DNA from: BTQM01 sp036985875
GTDB lineage: Bacteria; Patescibacteriota; Minisyncoccia; Phycocordibacterales; UBA1539
Length of the DNA stretch: 6,837 bases
Direction: 5' to 3'
Assembly: GCA_036985875.1 (NCBI GenBank)
Contig: BTQM01000035.1
Span: forward strand, 1-6,837
The position numbers and the translations under genes are program-made. This document shows, one piece after another, positions 1 through 3,833 of the stretch (position 1 is its first letter; every line of letters begins with the position of its first letter). Below the pieces are notes generated by a model that searched no databases, was not told the DNA's origin, and saw only the letters and a program-made list of their open reading frames with translations.

Positions 1-21
1 ACTTCTTTTTTGCGCGAGCAA

Positions 22-56
22 GAACTATGAACGAGGTCGGGTCTCATTCATAGCTC
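22..56. repeat. Inverted repeat at the left edge
   Basis: Arms gaactatgaa (22-31) and ttcatagctc (47-56) pair at 9 of 10 positions around a 15-base loop. The right arm abuts the perfect palindrome at 56-73. There is no T-tract on either side, so it does not look like a terminator. With the palindrome it may belong to the control region of a gene that lies beyond the left edge. Function is not known. Confidence 0.4.
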
Positions 57-73
57 TTACGATATATCGTAAG
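56..73. promoter_or_regulatory. 18-bp perfect palindrome, candidate operator
   Basis: The sequence cttacgatatatcgtaag is identical to its reverse complement over 18 bases. A spacer-free, AT-centred palindrome of this length is typical of a binding site for a dimeric regulator. Sites with an ATATAT-type core are known for PadR-family repressors, but that assignment is inference because no regulator gene is visible. It lies downstream of the terminator at 86-115, so it more likely serves a gene left of the window than the 148-513 gene. Confidence 0.45.
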
Positions 74-83
74 ATATGAAGCG

Positions 84-115
84 AAGAAAAAGCCCCGCTG
101 GGTGTGCGGAGCTTT
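84..115 (-). terminator. Intrinsic terminator of the 148-513 gene
   Basis: Read on the minus strand, AAAGCTCCGC and GCGGGGCTTT form a 10-bp stem (one G-U pair) around the 7-base loop ACACCCA. A T-rich run (CTTTTTCTTC) follows immediately. The hairpin starts 32 bases after the stop codon at 148-150, which makes it a standard factor-independent terminator for that gene. Confidence 0.75.
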
Positions 116-147
116 AGAATAGTTGCGACAAAAAGGAATACCGTCTC

Positions 148-513
148 TTATGGCTTTGTTTCTTCTTCTGGCGCATCAATGTGCTTGTTTGCTCGACTTT
201 CCCACCTTGAGAGCGAACGATCAAGAGATTCGATTCTGCGGACGAGGGCATCTTTGCTTTCTTGAACATATATGCGCCTGTTTTCAATAAATTTCCGGAT
301 ATCCTCGCGCGTTGCCGGAAGAAGTTTATCTTGCCATTCATAATCGCAGGTAAGTCCGTGTTGTGGTGTGGATTCCTGAACTTCAACTCTCCCCGGTGCC
401 GTACCAGTTCGTGTATATTCATACCCATCTGTCCAATAAATAGCATAGGCCGGCTTACCGTTCCAAATGGCGGTCGTAGGGCCGCGATAAAACCCCGGTT
501 CAACTAATTTCAT
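148..513 (-). CDS. Hypothetical protein, 121 residues, unknown function
   Basis: I do not recognise this protein. The N-terminal half (about residues 1-60) is rich in Gly, Tyr and Trp (GFYRGP, AIYWTDGYEYTRTG) and looks like a small beta fold. The C-terminal half (about 66-110) is strongly charged and helical, ending in an acidic tail (PEEETKP). It has a single Cys, no signal peptide and no membrane segment, so it is probably cytoplasmic. The start was set at the ATG at 511-513 because GGAGG lies five bases upstream. A longer reading frame from a GTG at 525 is less likely, since that GTG forms part of the Shine-Dalgarno region itself. The gene is a complete single-gene unit with its own promoter (554-581) and terminator (84-115). 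The matched signals and sensible composition support a real gene; the role is unknown. Confidence 0.75.
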   Translation of the reverse strand: MKLVEPGFYRGPTTAIWNGKPAYAIYWTDGYEYTRTGTAPGRVEVQESTPQHGLTCDYEWQDKLLPATREDIRKFIENRRIYVQESKDALVRRIESLDRSLSRWESRANKHIDAPEEETKP

Positions 514-515
514 CT

Positions 516-525
516 GTGCCTCCAC
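516..525 (-). promoter_or_regulatory. Shine-Dalgarno deciding the start of the 148-513 gene
   Basis: The minus strand reads GTGGAGGCACAGATG. GGAGG is a full core Shine-Dalgarno with a spacing of about five bases to the ATG at 513. It is the clearest ribosome binding site in the window; the other genes have weak ones or none. Confidence 0.75.
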
Positions 526-553
526 TCTACATTGTAATTTTATATCTATGCCG

Positions 554-581
554 ACAATATCAAAATAGATATTGATGTCAA
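554..581 (-). promoter_or_regulatory. Sigma70-type promoter with embedded dyad
   Basis: On the minus strand a perfect -35 box TTGACA (576-581) is separated by 16 bases from TATTGT (554-559), which is preceded by TGA, giving an extended -10. The start of transcription would fall near 547, leaving a leader of about 35 bases before the ATG at 513. A 7-bp inverted repeat, caatatc (555-561) and gatattg (568-574), sits between and over the -10 box and could be an operator. Confidence 0.7.
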
Positions 582-624
582 GGCGGATCGTTCTCGTTCC
601 GCTTTCGGATGCTTACGAGATACT

Positions 625-645
625 CCGCTTTTCAAGTCCCTACGC
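625..645. repeat. Short imperfect direct repeat, copy 1
   Basis: On the plus strand ccgcttttcaagtccctacgc matches the copy at 741-760 except for two substitutions and one inserted base. The core ttcaagtccc (631-640) is identical in both copies and also occurs in the T arm of the adjacent tRNA-Asp, in the opposite orientation. The copies are 116 bases apart within a gene-free stretch. They could be tRNA-derived remnants or parts of a larger non-coding element. Confidence 0.45.
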
Positions 646-672
646 AAGACAAGCAATTGCACGTGCACAGAG

Positions 673-723
673 GACTTGGTCACAAATCACTAAGTCTTTT
701 TATCGCACTTCGTGCTCAAAAAG
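673..723. other. Two adjoining hairpins in the gene-free stretch 582-766
   Basis: Gacttggt (673-680) and actaagtc (689-696) form an 8-bp stem with one G-U pair. Directly adjoining it, ctttttatcgcac and gtgctcaaaaag (696-723) form a 6-bp plus 4-bp stem with a small internal bulge and the loop ttc. Just upstream, tgcacgtgca (658-667) is a perfect 10-base palindrome. I see no credible coding sequence here. The hairpins suggest a structured RNA or a decayed repeat, but I cannot name one. Confidence 0.35.
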
Positions 724-740
724 CCAAAGTGTTCGCGACC

Positions 741-760
741 CCGCCGTTCAAGTCCCACGC
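741..760. repeat. Short imperfect direct repeat, copy 2
   Basis: Ccgccgttcaagtcccacgc is the partner of the copy at 625-645. It ends seven bases before the tRNA-Asp terminator hairpin. With following bases it resembles the T loop and 3' half of a tRNA read on the plus strand, but no matching 5' acceptor strand (CCGCGGC-like) is found upstream, so it is not an intact tRNA. Confidence 0.45.
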
Positions 761-766
761 CGCGGT

Positions 767-812
767 AAAACAGTAAGACCCCGGTGCATCTGCACCGAGG
801 CCTAACTGTTTT
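767..812 (-). terminator. Strong hairpin terminator after tRNA-Asp
   Basis: Two 22-base arms, 767-788 and 791-812, pair with one mismatch and two G-U pairs around a two-base tip. The outer part is AAAACAGT with ACTGTTTT, so both strands end in a run of Ts and termination could work in either direction. On the minus strand it starts four bases after the last base of tRNA-Asp and so ends the tRNA-Met/tRNA-Asp transcript. Confidence 0.8.
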
Positions 813-815
813 ATG

Positions 816-890
816 CGCGATCGAAGGGACTTGAACCCTCAACCTCCCGCGTGACAAGCGGGTGCTCTAACCAAATTGAGCTACGACCGC
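816..890 (-). tRNA. tRNA-Asp (anticodon GTC)
   Basis: The minus strand folds into a complete 75-base cloverleaf. The acceptor stem is GCGGTCG with CGATCGC (one G-U). The D arm is GCTC with GAGC, the anticodon stem CCCGC with GCGGG encloses the loop TTGTCAC, and the T arm is GAGGG with CCCTT. The anticodon GTC and the discriminator base G fit an aspartate tRNA. CCA is not encoded (the next bases are CAT), so the 3' end would need the CCA-adding enzyme. It lies 64 bases downstream of the CAT-anticodon tRNA and is probably co-transcribed with it. Confidence 0.95.
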
Positions 891-954
891 ATTATTCATT
901 ACCTGTTTGCGATACGGGAATCCTATCAAAAATGTCCGCACAAAACAACTCTTG

Positions 955-1028
955 TGTCGACGGGAGGATTTGAACCTCCGACCTTGGGTTTATGAGTCCC
1001 ACGCTCTAACCAACTGAGCTACGCCGAC
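955..1028 (-). tRNA. tRNA with CAT anticodon (elongator Met, possibly Ile2)
   Basis: This is a 74-base cloverleaf on the minus strand. The acceptor stem is GTCGGCG with CGTCGAC (one G-U), the D arm GCTC with GAGC, the T arm GGAGG with CCTCC, and the discriminator is A. The anticodon loop is CTCATAA. It has a normal 1-72 G-C pair and lacks the three G-C pairs of an initiator, so it is not fMet, which is encoded at 1256-1327. Whether it is elongator Met or the lysidine-modified Ile2 species cannot be settled by eye. The anticodon stem is TGGGA with ACCCA, so position 31-39 is an A-A mismatch, which is unusual. CCA is not encoded. Confidence 0.9.
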
Positions 1029-1036
1029 ATAGTGTT

Positions 1037-1065
1037 ACGGTATCATCTTTAATGCGGGATTTCAA
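1037..1065 (-). promoter_or_regulatory. Promoter for the tRNA-Met/tRNA-Asp unit
   Basis: On the minus strand TTGAAA (1060-1065) lies 17 bases before TACCGT (1037-1042), which is preceded by TGA, an extended -10. Transcription would begin within a few bases of the mature 5' end at 1028. The -35 is good and the -10 hexamer matches at only three of six positions, so confidence is moderate. Confidence 0.5.
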
Positions 1066-1100
1066 TCTAATACCAAGCCCCGCTAAGTAACAAGCATGTC

Positions 1101-1170
1101 TTCTAAAATTTTGCCTGCGACTTCGAAAAAATGCCCCTGCATATCTCTGTGCCTCGCTCGAAATTTTGAA
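1101..1170 (-). repeat. Interspersed intergenic repeat, copy A
   Basis: On the minus strand this stretch reads, in order, TTTCGAGCGAG (1153-1163), GCAGGGG (1134-1140), CGAAGTCGCAG (1115-1125) and then AAAATTTTAGAA at the end (1101-1112). The two 11-mers are identical, and in the same order, to those of copy B at 5939-6114. Its outer ends are themselves an imperfect inverted repeat (ttctaaaattt with aaattttgaa). There is no open reading frame in it. It lies between the tRNA-fMet terminator and the tRNA-Met promoter. Confidence 0.7.
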
Positions 1171-1202
1171 ATCCATTTGTGTTCAAGGGCTAGTTGGACT
1201 TG

Positions 1203-1241
1203 ATATAAAACCACCCCGTCTTAGACGGGGTGGTTTTATAT
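1203..1241 (-). terminator. Perfect hairpin terminator after tRNA-fMet
   Basis: A 17-bp perfect stem (1204-1220 with 1224-1240; an eighteenth A-T pair extends it to 1203 and 1241) closes on the three-base loop tta. The core is ACCCCGTC with GACGGGGT, flanked by AAAA and TTTT on both sides, so it can work on either strand. On the minus strand it starts 14 bases after the last base of tRNA-fMet. Confidence 0.85.
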
Positions 1242-1255
1242 TTCACTTTATCTTG

Positions 1256-1327
1256 TTGCGGGGGTAGGAATTGAACCCACTGCCTTCGGGTTATGAGCCC
1301 GATGTGCAACCGTTACACCTCCCCGCG
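1256..1327 (-). tRNA. Initiator tRNA-fMet (anticodon CAT)
   Basis: This is a 72-base cloverleaf on the minus strand. It begins CGCGGGG and ends CCCCGCAA, giving the C1 x A72 mismatch that marks bacterial initiator tRNAs and allows formylation. The anticodon stem has the three consecutive G-C pairs (CGGG CTCATAA CCCG) needed for P-site binding. The T arm is GTGGG with CCTAC. These two diagnostic features make the identity firm. The D stem (GTGT with GCAC) has T11-A24, whereas typical bacterial initiators have a purine at 11 and pyrimidine at 24. CCA is not encoded. It has its own promoter (1353-1381) and terminator (1203-1241). Confidence 0.95.
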
Positions 1328-1352
1328 ATGTTGCGAGATACCCTACTGCTAT

Positions 1353-1381
1353 CTTATACTACGACACAAATAAAAACGCAA
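1353..1381 (-). promoter_or_regulatory. Promoter of tRNA-fMet
   Basis: On the minus strand TTGCGT (1376-1381) is 17 bases upstream of TATAAG (1353-1358), a five-of-six -10 box. The start would fall near 1346, leaving about 20 bases of leader to be removed by RNase P. The -35 box coincides with the 3' arm of the candidate terminator at 1367-1412. Confidence 0.6.
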
Positions 1382-1412
1382 CCCACATCCCGCCGCCAGC
1401 GGTATTTTGCGT
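1367..1412 (-). terminator. Candidate terminator of the gatC-gatA-HEPN unit
   Basis: On the minus strand, one base after the stop codon at 1414-1416, ACGCAA (1407-1412) pairs with TTGCGT (1376-1381), followed by TTTTATTT. Inside the 25-base loop a second hairpin, CCGC with GCGG (1393-1402), can stack. The outer stem is only six base pairs and the interior is asymmetric, so strength is uncertain, but the T-tract and position fit an intrinsic terminator. Confidence 0.5.
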
Positions 1413-1413
1413 G

Positions 1414-1977
1414 TTACAGCGCCCCCAGCTCTCCCAACACATTCTCAAACAAGCCAATCGCCTTTCGTGCCCCCCTCTGACTCAGATCAAACCCTTCTTC
1501 ATGCGCGATACGGTTCCTTACTTTATGCGCCTCCCATGCATCAGATAATGTTCGCAAGTTGCCGCCCTCGGCAGATTTCAGCCGCTCTCCCAAAGTATCG
1601 CCCGCGTAACCGACATCTCTAAGCGTACGCTCCAGTACATTGTCCGCTTCTATCACGGCAAGTTTCCACTCTGCGGGGTTTTCGGCATCAAGATGGTTGA
1701 GAACAACATCCCACTGCGTTATTCTATTTTTCGTTTCCAACGCTTTAGTATCAACGGGCATATAAAGGGCACGCTCCTTTTTTTGCACCTCTTTGAACTT
1801 TATGAAAACAAACACTATTCCAGCAATAAAGAGTGCGGAGAGCGTATTAAGTATATTTTTAATCAAGGGAAGATGTGGCTCAATAAAACTCTGTATGTAA
1901 AGAGAATATACGGACTGTATAAAGCCCAACGAGGTATTCAACAGGTATTCAAAGTTTAATATGTCTATGATATCCAT
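1414..1977 (-). CDS. Membrane-anchored protein with a HEPN-like C-terminal domain
   Basis: The 187-residue product has an amphipathic N-terminus (1-40), one strong membrane segment (about 43-61, LNTLSALFIAGIVFVFIKF), a basic juxtamembrane stretch (FKEVQKKER), and a soluble helical domain from about 85. The domain contains WKLAVIEADNVLERTLRDVG, then GDTLGERLK and AWEAHKVRNRIAHE. RNRIAH (154-159) fits the R-x4-H signature of HEPN domains, with the usual polar residue after Arg; HEPN members are often RNases or nucleotide-binding modules. The domain assignment is inference from motif and predicted helices. The start ATG is four bases after the gatA stop with no clear Shine-Dalgarno, so translational coupling to gatA is likely. 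The sequence style resembles conserved uncharacterised CPR proteins. Catalytic activity is not shown, and a structural role is equally possible. Confidence 0.75.
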   Translation of the reverse strand: MDIIDILNFEYLLNTSLGFIQSVYSLYIQSFIEPHLPLIKNILNTLSALFIAGIVFVFIKFKEVQKKERALYMPVDTKALETKNRITQWDVVLNHLDAENPAEWKLAVIEADNVLERTLRDVGYAGDTLGERLKSAEGGNLRTLSDAWEAHKVRNRIAHEEGFDLSQRGARKAIGLFENVLGELGAL

Positions 1978-1981
1978 GTTT

Positions 1982-3445
1982 TTATGCTGTTAGGGACTGT
2001 TCAAAATCTTTTCCAACCTTAAACAAGACGTCCTCACGAAAGTGCGGCGCCATGAATTGGACCCCCAAAGGAAGACCCGCTGCTCCGTCTCCGCTAAGGC
2101 CAGAAGGCACCGATAACGCCGGAATTCCAGCGATGTTTGCCGGCACCGTGAAAATATCTGCCAAATACATCTGTAGCGGGTCGTCTTTTCTCTCACCAAT
2201 TGTAAACGCAGGCGTTGGAGAGGTCGGCGTGGCGATAATATGGACTCCGCCGCCTGATGGGTCAAACGCCGCTTCAAAGTCTCTCCGGATGAGCTTTCGC
2301 ACGGCATTTGCTTTATTATAATACGCATCGTAATAACCGGAAGAGAGAACATAAGCTCCCAACAGTATCCTTCTGCGCACCTCCCGCCCGAACCCCTCTC
2401 CGCGTGTTGACGCGTAGTCCCCGATAAGATCCTTCCCCTCCTTATAGAGTCCGTACCGAACGCCGTCGTAACGGGCAAGGTTTGTGGACGCTTCGGCGGG
2501 CATGATGATGTAATACGCCGCCAAAGAATACGCTATGTTGGGGAGCGCTATCTCCCTTATTTCATACCCCCTCTCGCGGAGTTTGTCCATGGATGCGTTA
2601 AAATTCTCCCGCACCCCCTCATCCAGTCCATCTGCCTCCAAAAAGGCAGTTGGAACACCTATCACGAGAGCTCTTCCCTTCTCATCCGCCCCAAAAGCAT
2701 GAACATCATCAGGGGCGGAAGTGCTATCCATCTCATCCGCTCCTCTTATGGCGTGGAACAATATCTCCGCATCACCAACCGTCTTTGTCATCGGTCCTAT
2801 TTGGTCAAGAGATGATGCCATCGCCATAAGCCCGTGGCGCGATACCGCTCCGTAGGTGGGCTTAAGCCCGACGATCCCACAAAGTGACGCCGGCTGGCGA
2901 ATAGAACCGCCCGTATCAGACCCCAGCGAAGCAAGCGCGCCGTCCATGGCAACCGCGGCGGCGGAACCGCCCGAGGATCCTCCGGGAATACGAGACGGGT
3001 CATGTGGATTTCTCGTCACTCCATACGCGGAGTTTTCGGTGGAGCTACCCATGGCAAACTCATCCATGTTGGTCCTGCCCAAGAATACGGCTCCTGCTTC
3101 TTTTAATTTAGTTATTACCGTTGCATCATATACCGCCTTGTAATGTTCAAGGATCTTTGAGGCAGAACTTGCGACTTTTCCTTTGATCAGCATGTTGTCC
3201 TTAATGGCAATGGGGATGCCGACCAAAGGATTCTTTTCGCCGTTTTTAATGCGCTCGTCCGCGCGCACAGCCTGCGCACTCACGTCATCAAACACCTCAA
3301 GGTATGCGTTTATTTCAGGATTTTTCTCTTCAATCACTTTTAGATATGCTTCAGCAAGCTCTTGCGCCGAAAAATCACCCCCTATAAGGCTTTCGTGGGT
3401 AGATTTAATTGTTAAGTTTTTTATGTCCACTGTATTTCTGCCCAC
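1982..3445 (-). CDS. gatA: Aspartyl/glutamyl-tRNA amidotransferase subunit A
   Basis: GatA is the amidase subunit of GatCAB. It releases ammonia from glutamine (or asparagine) so that GatB can convert Glu-tRNA(Gln) to Gln-tRNA(Gln), and in some bacteria Asp-tRNA(Asn) to Asn-tRNA(Asn), in the cytoplasm. The amidase signature is complete: the Ser-cisSer-Lys triad is K82 (IPIAIKDN), S157 (GGSSGGSAAAVA) and S181 (GSDTGGSIRQPA), with the 75- and 24-residue spacings known from the family. Length (487) is normal and the frame is intact. The longest start is a GTG at 3445 sharing one base with the gatC stop (TAGTG), which suggests coupling. A second GTG at 3430 gives VDIKNLTIK, which fits typical GatA N-termini better, so the true start may be five codons later. 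Neither start has a strong Shine-Dalgarno. gatB is not in the window. Confidence 0.95.
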   Translation of the reverse strand: MGRNTVDIKNLTIKSTHESLIGGDFSAQELAEAYLKVIEEKNPEINAYLEVFDDVSAQAVRADERIKNGEKNPLVGIPIAIKDNMLIKGKVASSASKILEHYKAVYDATVITKLKEAGAVFLGRTNMDEFAMGSSTENSAYGVTRNPHDPSRIPGGSSGGSAAAVAMDGALASLGSDTGGSIRQPASLCGIVGLKPTYGAVSRHGLMAMASSLDQIGPMTKTVGDAEILFHAIRGADEMDSTSAPDDVHAFGADEKGRALVIGVPTAFLEADGLDEGVRENFNASMDKLRERGYEIREIALPNIAYSLAAYYIIMPAEASTNLARYDGVRYGLYKEGKDLIGDYASTRGEGFGREVRRRILLGAYVLSSGYYDAYYNKANAVRKLIRRDFEAAFDPSGGGVHIIATPTSPTPAFTIGERKDDPLQMYLADIFTVPANIAGIPALSVPSGLSGDGAAGLPLGVQFMAPHFREDVLFKVGKDFEQSLTA

Positions 3446-3732
3446 TAATTAAGTATTCTTTTCACTTTGATGTACCCATCTTCCTTACTTGGCACTTCGT
3501 TCAATATCTCTTCCGTGTACATGCCGCTCGCATGCGGCTCGCCATCTTCTCTCATTACATTCCTCAAGCGCTCCGGCGCATGATCCTCCGGAACAGAAGA
3601 AGTGACATTCCCCACCTCCGACACGTACCCCAAAACAGACTCAAGGTCTTTGAGCAAGGCATCTTTTTCTTTTTCAGATATCTCGATCCTCGTGAGTTTT
3701 GCCAGTTTTTCTACGTCTTTTCGCTCGATCAT
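3445..3732 (-). CDS. gatC: Aspartyl/glutamyl-tRNA amidotransferase subunit C
   Basis: GatC is the small subunit that wraps around and stabilises the GatA-GatB heterodimer. The 95-residue product has the family pattern: VEKLAKLTRIEISEKEKDAL at 7-26, a second helix with VLGYVSEV (33-40), a flexible middle segment, and the C-terminal end VPSKEDGYIKVKRIL (80-94) that typically contacts the GatA active-site region. The length is normal for the family. It is directly followed by gatA with a one-base overlap (TAG stop and GTG start), a standard gatCA arrangement. The ATG at 3732 has AGGA only two bases upstream. A good extended -10 (3741-3746) ends just eight bases before the ATG, so the mRNA may be nearly leaderless. 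Confidence 0.93.
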   Translation of the reverse strand: MIERKDVEKLAKLTRIEISEKEKDALLKDLESVLGYVSEVGNVTSSVPEDHAPERLRNVMREDGEPHASGMYTEEILNEVPSKEDGYIKVKRILN

Positions 3733-3738
3733 CGTCCT

Positions 3739-3770
3739 GTATCATACCACGATTTGGCATGATACGAAAA
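3739..3770 (-). promoter_or_regulatory. gatC promoter with dyad symmetry
   Basis: On the minus strand TATGAT (3741-3746), preceded by TGG, forms an extended -10 with five of six consensus bases. No good -35 is present (TTTCGT-like at about 3764-3769). The -10 is embedded in an inverted repeat: gtatcatacc (3739-3748) and ggcatgatac (3756-3765) pair at 9 of 10 positions around seven bases. A regulator bound here would block the promoter. The predicted transcription start lies one or two bases before the gatC ATG. Confidence 0.5.
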
Positions 3771-3778
3771 GCAGAGAC

Positions 3779-3827
3779 TTGGAAGCCCTACGTATTTCAC
3801 GTTGACAAAGCCGAGTCGGACTTCCAA
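3779..3827. other. Branched inverted repeat after ligA
   Basis: Ttggaagccc (3779-3788) and ggacttccaa (3818-3827) form a 10-bp stem with one G-U pair. Two smaller hairpins are possible inside it (acgt/acgt and ccga/tcgg). It begins seven bases beyond the ligA stop on the minus strand. There is no T-tract, so it is at best a weak terminator or an mRNA-stabilising structure. Confidence 0.3.
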
Positions 3828-3833
3828 ACGGCA

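Noticed and set aside
1..47. Possible 5' end of a minus-strand gene (ATG at 45-47, open to the left edge)
   Set aside because: Only 15 codons are visible, they resemble no known N-terminus, and the Shine-Dalgarno is poor. Not enough to call a gene.
114..503. Minus-strand open frame of 129 codons overlapping the 148-513 gene
   Set aside because: It runs into the terminator stem, lacks a ribosome binding site, and competes with a frame that has a GGAGG and a promoter at the right distance.
728..766. Possible plus-strand tRNA ending near 766
   Set aside because: A T-loop-like ttcaagtccc is present, but no matching 5' acceptor strand, D arm or T stem can be formed.
572..805. Plus-strand open frame of 77 codons
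   Set aside because: It starts within the promoter of the 148-513 gene and runs through the tRNA-Asp terminator hairpin. The product is Arg/Ser-rich with no recognisable pattern.
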